Of a stretch of 17,047 nucleotides of DNA, positions 6,451-14,511 are shown one piece after another; the first letter of the stretch is position 1, and the number at the start of each line of letters is the position of its first letter. Both the position numbers and the translations under genes were made by a program. This DNA comes from Aliterella sp. RAGGC_92. GTDB lineage: Bacteria; Cyanobacteriota; Cyanobacteriia; Cyanobacteriales; Chroococcidiopsidaceae. The notes under the pieces were generated by a model. The model worked only from the letters and a program-made list of their open reading frames with translations. It did not search any database and was not told the origin of the DNA. The stretch covers positions 1 through 17,047 of the forward strand of contig JAPJOW010000081.1 in the NCBI GenBank assembly GCA_030826005.1, in the 5' to 3' direction.

Positions 6451-8715
6451 TCATGAGTTAACGCTGGGAGTTCGGGCTTTGTAGTAATAGTAATTGTAAG
6501 CATTACCACTATGTTTTTTCACACCATTAACCACCAGTCCCAAAACATTAGCGCGCGAAAGTTTTAAGCCATCTAATGCTTGTCTAACTACATTCCGGTC
6601 AGTTTTTGCCATTCTGACAACTAGAACAATTCCGGCGGTGTGAGTCGCTACGATACTGCTATCGGCAAGTCCTAATATTGGTGGGGTATCGTAAATAACT
6701 AAGTCAAATTCACTCCGCAATTCCACCATAATATTTTGCATCTTTTTAGAGGAGAGCAATTTGATAGGGTCGGGGGGGATTTGCCCGGCGGTAATGACGA
6801 ACAAGTTTTCCCATAAAGGCGATCGCTGAATTGCTTCATATACAGGTAAATTGGTGGAGATAATATTGCTCAATCCCTGTTCGTTGGGCAATCCCAAGCG
6901 CGAATGAACTTGAGGTAGGCGCATATCCGCGTCTACAAGTAGCACTCGCTGTCCCATAGCGGCGGCGGCTTGGGCTAGTTGTACCGATACTGTAGATTTG
7001 CCGTCACCTTTTTGGGCAGAACTAACAACTAAAGAATTAATGGGGGTATCTGAACCCAGGAAGTTGATATTAGTGTGCAGGGAGCGGAAAGATTCGACAA
7101 AAGGAAAGTAAGATTCGTTTTGAGTGTTGTTGATATTAGGCAATACTAATTTGTAGCCTTCTGCTTTCTTTTCTACCTTTGCTTGAGCTAGAGGTGCGAG
7201 TTGCTTGAGACCTCTATTAAAGGGAATTACCCCTAATAAGGGTAATTTTGTCAAGTCTTTGAGGTCTTCAGGAGTGTGGAAAACGTTATCTAGCCTTTCT
7301 GCTAGTAGCGCTGCTGCCATTCCTGCGATAATTCCGGCGATCGCGCCCAATACTAAATTGCGCTTAATATTAGGGGAAATTTGTTCTTTTTCTACTTTAG
7401 GTGCGGCGATTACTTGCCAGGGAATTTCGTTTTGGGCATTTTCTATCTGTAAGGATTCGCGCTTTTCTAAAAATCGGTTCAAGCTTTCGGTTGCTACTTT
7501 CAACTCTCTTTGCAAGTCTGTATATTGACGAGCTAAGGTCGGCAACTGCTCGACGGATTGATTTAACTGATTTTCTGCTTGGGCAATTTCTGCTAAACGT
7601 ACTTCTAAGCCTGAAATTTTTGTTGATAACTCTACTAATTTATTGCCCAATATCCGTTGCGCTTCTGCTCTCAATACTGGCAGTAGATTCTCGCGTTTAT
7701 TGCGGAGTATGACCATATTGGGACTGTCTTCTTGAAATCTCGTTGAATCCGAGCCAATTTGACTTTCTATATCCCGCAGTTGACCTACTAATTTTTGATA
7801 AACTGGAGCTTCTTTTAGGGCTTGGGCTGTATCCGAGCGCTCTTGAGTATTTGTCGCTGCATAAAATGCCGGATTATCGGCGAGGGCTGCTCCCGATTGA
7901 GCTTGGAAACTTGCGTATAAAGCACGAGTTTCTGCTAGTTCTTTTTGCGTATCCAAGCGCTGCAATTGAATGTTGTCTACTTGCTTGGATAGTTGTTCGC
8001 CTTTAACTTCTGGATCTATAAAGTTGTATTGCTGTCTAAATTGTTGCAGTTGTTTTTGCAGGCTATTGACGCGCAATTGCAATTCGGGTAGTTGCGAATC
8101 TACAAACTGAATTCCTTGGCGTAGATTTGTTTGCCGCTCTTGGAGGCTGTATTTTAAATAATCTTTTGCTAACTGTTGCAGAACAAACTGAATTTTTTCT
8201 TTTTCAGTATCTTGGTAGCTGACTTCTAAAATTTTTGTTTTCTCAAAGCGTTCAATTGTCATATCCTCCAGCATTGATTTATAGTCAATATCTGGGTATT
8301 GTTGAGCTAGTCGGCTAACGATTGGTGCCATTAATTCCGGGCTTACCAAAACCTCAATTTGCGTGTTGTAATCTAAGCCTTCTTGTTGCAAATTAGGAGG
8401 TACGCCAGGAATTTGCGTTAATCCTTCTAGTTTATTTTCTGTCGTTACAGGCTCAACTAAAAGTCTAAACGTGCCTTCGTATTTAGGTTGTTGAGCAAAA
8501 GTCCAAACCCCAACACTAACAGCAAAAGAAACAGCTACACTGCCAATTACTACTATTCGTCGGCGCACTATTGTTAATAGCTGCCGTAAGTCCATGTCAT
8601 CGTCAGACTGAGGAGAGTTATTAGGTAAAGAATTTGTATAAGTTGGCAGCGATTGCTGTAAATGCTTGCCATTTTTTTCAAAACTGATTGGCTGCGTCCG
8701 TTGCTGATCTTCCAT
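6451..8715 (-). CDS. wzc: Wzc-type polysaccharide co-polymerase / tyrosine autokinase (BY-kinase)
   Basis: 754 residues from ATG at 8715. Domains in order: cytoplasmic N-terminus; first membrane helix about 54-73; periplasmic Wzz domain with long coiled coils (about 200-420); second helix about 453-472 (NLVLGAIAGIIAGMAAALLA), preceded by the Wzz-type Pro motif ISPNIKR; C-terminal CpsD/CapB-type kinase. The kinase has Walker A SSAQKGDGKST (565-575), Walker A' VLLVDADMR (591-599) and Walker B LVIYDTPP (672-679), and the tail carries a tyrosine cluster NAYNYYYYK (738-746), the autophosphorylation sites of this family. The EX2RX2R oligomerisation motif appears as ESFRSLHTN, with His for the last Arg. 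Such proteins sit in the inner membrane and set polymer length and export in Wzx/Wzy-type pathways. No Wzb-like phosphatase is encoded in the window. It is followed closely by the barrel gene. Confidence 0.95.
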   Translation of the reverse strand: MEDQQRTQPISFEKNGKHLQQSLPTYTNSLPNNSPQSDDDMDLRQLLTIVRRRIVVIGSVAVSFAVSVGVWTFAQQPKYEGTFRLLVEPVTTENKLEGLTQIPGVPPNLQQEGLDYNTQIEVLVSPELMAPIVSRLAQQYPDIDYKSMLEDMTIERFEKTKILEVSYQDTEKEKIQFVLQQLAKDYLKYSLQERQTNLRQGIQFVDSQLPELQLRVNSLQKQLQQFRQQYNFIDPEVKGEQLSKQVDNIQLQRLDTQKELAETRALYASFQAQSGAALADNPAFYAATNTQERSDTAQALKEAPVYQKLVGQLRDIESQIGSDSTRFQEDSPNMVILRNKRENLLPVLRAEAQRILGNKLVELSTKISGLEVRLAEIAQAENQLNQSVEQLPTLARQYTDLQRELKVATESLNRFLEKRESLQIENAQNEIPWQVIAAPKVEKEQISPNIKRNLVLGAIAGIIAGMAAALLAERLDNVFHTPEDLKDLTKLPLLGVIPFNRGLKQLAPLAQAKVEKKAEGYKLVLPNINNTQNESYFPFVESFRSLHTNINFLGSDTPINSLVVSSAQKGDGKSTVSVQLAQAAAAMGQRVLLVDADMRLPQVHSRLGLPNEQGLSNIISTNLPVYEAIQRSPLWENLFVITAGQIPPDPIKLLSSKKMQNIMVELRSEFDLVIYDTPPILGLADSSIVATHTAGIVLVVRMAKTDRNVVRQALDGLKLSRANVLGLVVNGVKKHSGNAYNYYYYKARTPSVNS

Positions 8716-8869
8716 AATTTAGCTACTAATTAGCGATCCGGTGAAGGATAATTTTTTTTAATTGTATTTAATTGCAAATTTTCCTTAGTTTAGCGTTCAA
8801 TGTCTGTTTTTTAGCAATTTACTTAAGTTTGCCAGCAACAGAATTTACCTCCTCGGCTACACCACTAGG
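8716..8869 (-). promoter_or_regulatory. Gap upstream of wzc with an orphan Shine-Dalgarno
   Basis: This 154-bp gap separates the WcaI-like glycosyltransferase from wzc. On the minus strand a perfect AGGAGGT (8853-8847) is followed 8 nt later by a TTG and a 13-codon frame ending in TGA (8838-8797). An AT-rich stretch with a TTGCAA (possible -35) lies further down toward wzc, but no convincing -10 is spaced to it. No terminator hairpin was seen, so read-through into wzc is possible. Confidence 0.35.
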
Positions 8870-10180
8870 TTATTTTGGCTCGATCGCTGCTTTACGCAGT
8901 AACTTTGAGTATTCAAGAGCTATAATTTCGGGTGTAAAGTTGGACTTTAAGTACTGTCGTCCTGCCGTACCCATATTAGTGGCTAGTTCTCGATTTTGAG
9001 CAAGGTAACGAATAAATTTTGCAAGTCCTGTTCCATCTCCGTTGTTAAAGGTTGCACCGCAATTGGCATCTGATAAGAGCGACTTTAAGTAGGAATGTGG
9101 TTCGCAAATCGCTGCTACTGGACGACCTGCGGCTAAGATACCATACAGTTTGCTAGGGGCAACTAATCCTTCCATCCCCGAACTAATGCTGACTAAGGAT
9201 AAATCGCAGGCTGTAAGTGAATGAGGTAAAACGTGTTTTTCTTGGTAAGGCAGGAATCGGCAATTAGGCAAATTTAGTTTATTAACTTGTTGGACGCAGA
9301 TTTGTTGTTTTGCTCCGCCGCCAATAAACACAAATTGAATATTCTCGTCTTGTAGTTGTTCGGCGGCGGACATAATGGTATCCATTTCATGGCAGCGACC
9401 CATGTTGCCTGAATACATTACTGTAAATTTATCTACTAGGTCGTGTTTTTGAGCAAACCAGTTGTCTTGTTTAGCAAGGGGTACAATCCAATTTGGGTTA
9501 GCCCAGTTGTGAATTACAGAAATTTTGTCTTTAACTTCTGGACATTTGGCTTGCACTCGTTCTTTCATGGTGGAACTTAACACCACAATACTTTGGGCTT
9601 GAAGCCAAATTTTTTTGTTTAGCCAATCCCAACCTCTTACTAACCAGTTTTTAGGGGAAACTACTTTTAGTTCTACGGCAACATCTGGGTACAGGTCATA
9701 AATTAAACACACGTAAGGTGTGCCGAAGCAACGGTTAGCCAGATAGCCCAAAACTTGAAGAAAAGGCGGGGCTGTTGTAATTAGTAAAATATCTCCTCTA
9801 CCGGCGGATTTAATTAAGTGCAATCCCGATCGCACGCAAAATAAAACTCCGTTGATTGCTTTGCCACGAATGCGCGAGTTCCAAAGTCGAGCCGTGCGAC
9901 TGCGCCTAATTAATATCTTATCTAAACGTTCTTTTAAAGGAGCAAATTCTTTTTTAAACGCATAGCCTGGCTGTCCTGTGAATACTTTTACATTTATTCC
10001 TTGTTTTCCTAATTGAATAGCCAATTCTTCAATTAGTTGACCAGTTGCGGCATAATCTGGAGGATAAAATTGTGTAAAAATAGATAGTTTAAGAGCGCTA
10101 TTTTGCTCGGTTTTCTTGTCAGATTTTTGCTTTACTATCTTTAGTTTAGGTTTAGCAGGTGACAAATCTTTTTCTAACAT
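8870..10180 (-). CDS. Glycosyltransferase family 4, WcaI/WbuB-like
   Basis: 436 residues. After an unusual Lys-rich N-terminal extension of about 30 residues the GT4 (GT-B) core begins with LSIFTQFYPPDYAATGQLIEELA, the acceptor-side signature of the WcaI/WbuB group. The nucleotide-sugar half holds FTVMYSGNMGRCHEMDTI, FVFIGGGAKQ and EGLVAPSKLYGILAAGRPVAAI, the last being the donor-binding loop of this subgroup. It would transfer a sugar from a nucleotide donor to a lipid-linked intermediate on the cytoplasmic face; donor and acceptor cannot be told from sequence. No in-frame alternative start lies near the core, so the ATG at 10180 is kept despite the extension. It lies between a 546-bp upstream gap and a 154-bp gap before wzc, so it probably begins a transcription unit. 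Confidence 0.88.
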   Translation of the reverse strand: MLEKDLSPAKPKLKIVKQKSDKKTEQNSALKLSIFTQFYPPDYAATGQLIEELAIQLGKQGINVKVFTGQPGYAFKKEFAPLKERLDKILIRRSRTARLWNSRIRGKAINGVLFCVRSGLHLIKSAGRGDILLITTAPPFLQVLGYLANRCFGTPYVCLIYDLYPDVAVELKVVSPKNWLVRGWDWLNKKIWLQAQSIVVLSSTMKERVQAKCPEVKDKISVIHNWANPNWIVPLAKQDNWFAQKHDLVDKFTVMYSGNMGRCHEMDTIMSAAEQLQDENIQFVFIGGGAKQQICVQQVNKLNLPNCRFLPYQEKHVLPHSLTACDLSLVSISSGMEGLVAPSKLYGILAAGRPVAAICEPHSYLKSLLSDANCGATFNNGDGTGLAKFIRYLAQNRELATNMGTAGRQYLKSNFTPEIIALEYSKLLRKAAIEPK

Positions 10181-10726
10181 CCGTAACTTTCCAGCCCTTT
10201 AAATTTTTAATAGTGTTCCCATGAACTGATAAGTATTTACTATGTAACTGCTAGGTTTTTCTGTTTTTTGGCAAAAAATAGCTTGTTCTTCCAAAAATTA
10301 AAAATTGTTTTGCTATAGGAAAATCAGAAAAAAGTAAAAAATTATAAGTTAAAACAATTACGTTCAGCTACAGTTCCATAAGTAGCAAACGTAAAAAGGT
10401 AGGATTGCACAATAAAATCACAAAAGGAATTTAGCCTACATTTTATTTTGGTACAAGTGTAGTTTTACTGAGTTCAGTATTTTTATTGATACTATTTTTA
10501 TTTAAAAAATACGGTGGCAAAAAAAAGGATTTTATGCTTATTGTGAAATAGAATTTTATTATTTAAGTTTTGAATGCGATCGCACCCAAGGTTTTGCATT
10601 GCACGGAACTTTGTAAGTAAGTAAACAGTTTTAAACACAAAGCTATAACTTGAATCTTGAGAACAAATTAAACTTAGTGCGACGTTCGCTCCTCGCCTGT
10701 AACTTCTGGAGAAAAAATAATAAGTA
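10181..10726. other. Long AT-rich intergenic region, no gene recognised
   Basis: This 546-bp stretch is the largest non-coding gap here. It is strongly AT-rich with many A and T runs and one HIP1 octamer (about 10578). A minus-strand TATAAT (10346-10341) is the best -10-like match for transcription of the 8870-10180 gene, but no matching -35 lies 16-18 bp upstream. An 8-bp inverted repeat (GTATTTTT / AAAAATAC) near 10470-10510 has too long a loop for a convincing terminator. I see no open frame, tRNA or known RNA in it. Confidence 0.5.
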
Positions 10727-11266
10727 TTAAATTATACGTTGCTTTAATGGTTGAGCGGGGTTGCCAGCGTAGATAGTCATAGGTTGAAGATTGCGCCCAG
10801 TAACACTAGCTAAAGCTAAAACTGCACCTTCGCCTACCGTAACACCAGGGCCTACAACGGCACGAGCAGCGATCCAGCTACCTTGTTCGATATAAATGGG
10901 AGCAGGAATAAGTTTAAAATTGCGATCGCGATAGTCATGATTTCCGGTACACAGGTATACGTCTTGAGATAAACAAACATGACTTGCGATCGTTATGGGA
11001 GCAACATTATCTAGCCAAGCGTTTTCGCCAATCCAGACATAATCGCCTACTGTCAAGCGCCAAGGAAATTTTACTTGCACGCCAGGTTTGATTGTTACTT
11101 GCTGTCCGATTTTTGCGCCAAAGCGACGTAAAAGCCACACCTTAAACCCCGTAAAAGGCAGCCAATAACTGCGAAATAAAGGCAAGCCCACAAAATACCA
11201 AAGGAGTTGTTGAACCAGGGTTGCGCCAGGAGTATAAGTGCCAACAGTGTAATTATCTAGACGCAT
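10727..11266 (-). CDS. wcaF: WcaF-family extracellular polysaccharide O-acetyltransferase
   Basis: 179 residues, the usual size for WcaF. A short N-terminal region with a hydrophobic, Trp-rich helix (LLWYFVGLPLFRSYWLPF, residues 21-38) precedes a left-handed beta-helix of hexapeptide repeats (IGQQVTIKPGV, VGDYVWIG, ITIASHVCLSQDVYL, WIAARAVVGPGVTVGEGAVLALASVT). The segment CTGNHDYRDRNFKLIPAPI with H110 is the family's active-site loop. It should move an acetyl group from acetyl-CoA to a sugar of the polysaccharide. The start is the first ATG of the frame; no clear Shine-Dalgarno is seen. It sits 106 bp after gmd, the same gene association found in colanic-acid-type loci. A different acyl donor or acceptor cannot be excluded. 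Confidence 0.88.
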   Translation of the reverse strand: MRLDNYTVGTYTPGATLVQQLLWYFVGLPLFRSYWLPFTGFKVWLLRRFGAKIGQQVTIKPGVQVKFPWRLTVGDYVWIGENAWLDNVAPITIASHVCLSQDVYLCTGNHDYRDRNFKLIPAPIYIEQGSWIAARAVVGPGVTVGEGAVLALASVTGRNLQPMTIYAGNPAQPLKQRII

Positions 11267-11372
11267 TAAACTATATCTACAATAATTGCTGGAAAATTCT
11301 GATATTTGCAGAAATTGCCAAAATTATTTTTATTTTAAGCTGTAGCGCATCAAGTATTAAGTTATCTGGTAA

Positions 11373-12338
11373 TTATTTACTTAAATCTGCTTGCTTTGCT
11401 TGCATCATCATTTGAACTATTTCTTTAAGCTTGTATTTTGCTTGCCATCCTAGTTTTTCTTTAGCTTTAGCGGGATTTGCTCTACCCACCGCAATATCGG
11501 TAGGACGAAACAGACTAGCATCGCTAACAACATACTTTTGCCAGTCCAAGCCGACACAATCAAAAGCTGCGGCAATAAAGTCTGCTAAAGAGTAACTTTC
11601 CCCTGTAGCAATGACATAATCGTCTGCTTGCTCTTGTTGCAACATGAGGTACATAGCTTCCACATAATCCGCCGCCCATCCCCAATCGCGCTGAATAGAA
11701 ATATTGCCTAAATGTAGTTTTTCTGAGCTTCCTTGAGCAATACGACAAGCTGAGGAAACAATTTTTTGAGTAACAAAGCGTTCGGGACGTAAAGGCGAAT
11801 CGTGGTTGTAGAGAATGCCAGAACAAGCAAATAAACCGTAAGCTTCGCGGTAATTAGCAACTTGCCAAAAAGCGGCGGATTTAGCGACGGCGTAAGGACT
11901 TCTGGGGCGAAAAGGCGTAGTTTCATCGGCGGGTTTGTCGCTGCTATCGCCAAAGCACTCGCTAGAGCCAGCGTTGTAAAATTTGATTGGTTTGTCTAAA
12001 AAGCGAATTGCTTCTAGTAAGTTGAGAGTGCCAATGGATATACTTTCCAAGGTTTCGACGGGTTGCTCGAAGGAAAGACCAACGGAGGTTTGTCCGGCTA
12101 AATTATAAACTTCGTCTGGTTGAATTTTTACTAATACTTGCAATACGCTGCGAAAATCATTAAGGGCGACAGATTCTAGTTTTAAGCGATCGCGTATTCC
12201 CAAGCGGGTAAGATTGGGAAATGAGGATATTTGAGCATCGCGGGACGTGCCGCAGACAGTGTAACCTTTATCGAGGAGTAGTTGGGCTAAGTATGCGCCA
12301 TCTTGTCCTGATACTCCACAAATTAATGCTTTTTTCAA
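11373..12338 (-). CDS. gmd: GDP-mannose 4,6-dehydratase (short form)
   Basis: I choose the TTG at 12338, which gives 321 residues beginning MKKALICGVSGQDGAYLAQL, because a perfect AAGGAGG lies 9 nt before it. The longer frame from a GTG at 12380 would add 14 residues with no family counterpart and would bury that ribosome site in the gene. The protein is an extended SDR enzyme: NADP-binding GVSGQDG (8-14), SSE (125-127) in place of the usual TSE, and catalytic Tyr149 and Lys153 in SPYAVAK; NHDSPLRPERFVTQKI matches the GMD family. It converts GDP-mannose to GDP-4-keto-6-deoxymannose, the branch point to fucose, rhamnose or perosamine. No second-step enzyme (Fcl/GMER, Rmd or Per) is in the window, so the final sugar is unknown. 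Closely related extended SDRs are the main alternative. Confidence 0.9.
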   Translation of the reverse strand: MKKALICGVSGQDGAYLAQLLLDKGYTVCGTSRDAQISSFPNLTRLGIRDRLKLESVALNDFRSVLQVLVKIQPDEVYNLAGQTSVGLSFEQPVETLESISIGTLNLLEAIRFLDKPIKFYNAGSSECFGDSSDKPADETTPFRPRSPYAVAKSAAFWQVANYREAYGLFACSGILYNHDSPLRPERFVTQKIVSSACRIAQGSSEKLHLGNISIQRDWGWAADYVEAMYLMLQQEQADDYVIATGESYSLADFIAAAFDCVGLDWQKYVVSDASLFRPTDIAVGRANPAKAKEKLGWQAKYKLKEIVQMMMQAKQADLSK

Positions 12339-12347
12339 AGGCTTTAG

Positions 12348-12354
12348 CCTCCTT
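12348..12354 (-). promoter_or_regulatory. Shine-Dalgarno that sets the gmd start
   Basis: AAGGAGG on the minus strand, 9 nt before the TTG at 12338. It is the best ribosome binding site among the recognised genes of the window and decides the choice of TTG over the upstream GTG. Confidence 0.8.
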
Positions 12355-12453
12355 AAAGGTGACGGGCAAAATAATATCACTTTATAGTAAGCCGTACTGC
12401 CAAAAATGCGATCGCGCGGCTATCGGTAATGGGAGGATTTTTAGCAGATCGAG

Positions 12454-13026
12454 TCACTCAGTGAAACTTGCTCCGGTATGCTTTGTAAATATCCACAACA
12501 ACGCTCGGCAAACGTCACGCAGCACCCGCCATAATGGCTCGATGGGTTTATCGGTAGGAATTGAAATCGGAGTAAAGGCAATACCTTGACTGCCAAAAAT
12601 AAAAGTAGCGATCGCTTTGGCTCGGCGCATATGGTAGTCCGCCGTAATTAAATACAAGTGCTGAAAGTGGCGGTTTTTAAAATCGCCAACTAGAGAAGTA
12701 AAGTTAGTAACGGTATCTACCGCACGGCGATCGATATGCAATCGGGTGGGGGAAATATGGGCAATCCCAAAAGCCCAACTCGTACCATCAGGAGGAGATC
12801 CCGAAGAAACCCAGATATCTAAGTCTGGATGAACGCGAGCAAATTTAGCTGTAAATATTTCTCGACTAAGATCGCCCCCTAAAGTAAAAATCGCTTGGGG
12901 GTGGGGGGCATAGAAGTGAGCGATCGCTATACGTACAGGAATAAAGCCAACCAGCACCAAAACCAATACAGAAGTTGCCAAATACCAACAATAATTTCTC
13001 TTACGCTTATTATGAAGAAACTTCAT
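12454..13026 (-). CDS. YdcF/DUF218-family membrane protein
   Basis: 190 residues from the ATG at 13026; the codon before it is a TTG that could extend the frame by one residue, but the ATG is preferred. A Lys/Arg-rich N-terminus is followed by one hydrophobic helix (about 14-32, YLATSVLVLVLVGFIPVRIA), so the protein is probably anchored in the inner membrane with its domain on the periplasmic side. The domain shows the DUF218 pattern: AIFTLGGDLSREIFTAKF, DIWVSSGSPPDG, a DTVTNF segment and LYLITADYHMRRAKAI. Family knowledge: YdcF, SanA and ElyC belong here and affect envelope or lipid-carrier homeostasis, but the biochemical activity is poorly defined. It follows the GT2 gene by 24 nt and is probably the last gene of that tight block, with 115 bp before gmd. 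Confidence 0.82.
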   Translation of the reverse strand: MKFLHNKRKRNYCWYLATSVLVLVLVGFIPVRIAIAHFYAPHPQAIFTLGGDLSREIFTAKFARVHPDLDIWVSSGSPPDGTSWAFGIAHISPTRLHIDRRAVDTVTNFTSLVGDFKNRHFQHLYLITADYHMRRAKAIATFIFGSQGIAFTPISIPTDKPIEPLWRVLRDVCRALLWIFTKHTGASFTE

Positions 13027-13050
13027 CAACTACTGTTTATTAATTAAATA

Positions 13051-13824
13051 TCAAATATCTTTGTCCAACTTCTCAGTTTCTATCAGACGAATCGAAAGTA
13101 AAGTTTCAGCCAGCATTCGCTCAAAAGCATAGTACCAGCCAGCCCAGCCATCTAATATACCTTTTTTGAGAATCAAGCAGTAAAACAAAATTAGGAAAGG
13201 GGCAATAATTTTTTGCTTGCGGATGCGATCGCTAAAACTCAGTTTATTTGCTGGAGTATTGAGGATCTTTTGGGATTCAATTATCATGTATTTATTTTGA
13301 GCGGTCAACCAGCGATCTAAAGGCTTGCGATCGTCATGATATATATATGAGTTCAGCGTACTAAAGTGACCATTTACATAAACTCTATGAGCGTGTCCGT
13401 CTTCTTGATAAACTGCTCGATCCTTGCGGTAGAGAACTTGACGAGGTGGATACAGCGTACCTCTTAGGGGTTTACCAAAAACGCAGTATTTGAACTTTAC
13501 AAAGTAGCTATCTATTTTAGACGTTACGGCAATAGTAGCGATTTCTTTGATTAATTCTTCACTTAAAATATAGTCTGCGTCTATTGATAGTACCCATTCA
13601 GACTTAATTTTTTCTAAACCGTAGTTACATTGAGTGGCAAAAGAAACAAACTTGTTTTTAAAAATTTCTACTTGTGGGTAGGAATGTAAAATATCTATTG
13701 TGGCATCCGTACTGTAACTATCGATAACTACAATCCTCTGCGCCCACGTCAAGCGTTTAAGCGTGCGCTCGATATTAGGTGCTTCGTTAAAAGTGAGGAT
13801 TAGGGGAGTTACTTTATCAAGCAT
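13051..13824 (-). CDS. Glycosyltransferase family 2, WaaE/KdtX-like
   Basis: 257 residues. GT-A features: LILTFNEAPNIERTL (8-22), VVIDSYSTDAT (32-42), and the metal-binding D-x-D in SIDADY (D82, D84). Later come LYRKDRAVYQEDGHAHRVYVN and a hydrophobic segment (about 206-222, IIAPFLILFYCLILKKG) followed by DGWAGWYYAFERMLAE, typical of the WaaE-like branch and suggesting association with the inner membrane. It likely transfers a hexose from a UDP- or GDP-sugar to the growing oligosaccharide; the donor cannot be predicted. It lies 20 nt after the methyltransferase and 24 nt before the YdcF gene, so all three are probably cotranscribed. No strong Shine-Dalgarno is seen. Confidence 0.9.
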   Translation of the reverse strand: MLDKVTPLILTFNEAPNIERTLKRLTWAQRIVVIDSYSTDATIDILHSYPQVEIFKNKFVSFATQCNYGLEKIKSEWVLSIDADYILSEELIKEIATIAVTSKIDSYFVKFKYCVFGKPLRGTLYPPRQVLYRKDRAVYQEDGHAHRVYVNGHFSTLNSYIYHDDRKPLDRWLTAQNKYMIIESQKILNTPANKLSFSDRIRKQKIIAPFLILFYCLILKKGILDGWAGWYYAFERMLAETLLSIRLIETEKLDKDI

Positions 13825-13844
13825 TGCTTTATTAGTACTTGAGG

Positions 13845-14495
13845 TTACTCTCCACTAGGAGAACAAGAACATAACATTGATTTCCATAAATAAGGCAGCC
13901 TACCACCAAACTTGAACTCAATAGCTTGATAGCCTTCGTCTTCTAATAAGCTAGTTAAAGTTTTTACAGAAAAAAACTTGATATGAGCGCCATCCCAAAG
14001 CGATGTAAAGTGTCCATCCATTTTATTTGTAAGGGCTAGGAGCAAGTTTTTGAAATAGCCGTGATACGGCGTAGTAAGAATTAACGCTCCACTAGGTTTA
14101 AGGCATTTTTTAGCTGCCCTCAATAATTCTCTGGGATAAAATAAGTGTTCGATGACTTCCGAGGAGATAACAATGTCAAAGTAGTCTTGCAACTGGGCAT
14201 AAGGTAAATCGTAAATACTTGCTTGGATAAATCGGCAATCTGGAAAGCTTTGACAAGCTGAGTTGAACCCGATATTTGATTCTTCTACTCCGACTACTTC
14301 ATAACCTTGCTGGGCGATCGCATGGCTAAGACTACCATTGCCACAACCCAAATCTAAAACGCGCGGCTTGGGGTTACTAGCTGTTTTTTTGGTAGCAAGC
14401 ATTGGCAAAAGCGGTGGCAGCAAGTAAGCATGGTGGTGTACTGGTTCGCTGCCTGTGTAGAAGGTTTGTTCGCGTTTGTTTAGGTCTGCGTTCAT
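13845..14495 (-). CDS. Class I SAM-dependent methyltransferase
   Basis: 216 residues. Motif I is RVLDLGCGNGSLS (45-57), the acidic residue after strand 2 is E71 in VVGVEESN, and the post-I/motif II region reads FDIVISSEVIEHLFYPRELL (106-125), followed by LKPSGALILTTPYHGYFKNL. This is the Methyltransf_11/12/UbiG-like fold. Within a glycosyltransferase operon it probably O-methylates a sugar or caps the glycan chain, but its acceptor cannot be deduced and a small-molecule substrate remains possible. Spacing is 16 nt from the upstream GT4 and 20 nt to the GT2 gene. The C-terminus ends in an unusual Cys/Ser-rich tail (SMLCSCSPSGE). Confidence 0.88.
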   Translation of the reverse strand: MNADLNKREQTFYTGSEPVHHHAYLLPPLLPMLATKKTASNPKPRVLDLGCGNGSLSHAIAQQGYEVVGVEESNIGFNSACQSFPDCRFIQASIYDLPYAQLQDYFDIVISSEVIEHLFYPRELLRAAKKCLKPSGALILTTPYHGYFKNLLLALTNKMDGHFTSLWDGAHIKFFSVKTLTSLLEDEGYQAIEFKFGGRLPYLWKSMLCSCSPSGE

Positions 14496-14511
14496 AAAAA
14501 TGGCGCTCGAT

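Noticed and set aside
7205..8006. Plus-strand open frames across wzc
   Set aside because: They are antisense to a gene with a full domain set and have no recognisable motifs or ribosome sites.
8772..8999. Plus-strand 75-codon frame over the wzc upstream gap
   Set aside because: It overlaps the 3' end of the WcaI-like gene antisense and has no family resemblance.
10679..10698. Hairpin GCGA...TCGC downstream of wcaF as a terminator
   Set aside because: The stem is only about 4 bp and no U-tract follows directly.
11221..12589. Frames of 64 to 122 codons on either strand across wcaF, gmd and the YdcF gene
   Set aside because: All overlap well-supported genes in other frames and show no conserved motifs.
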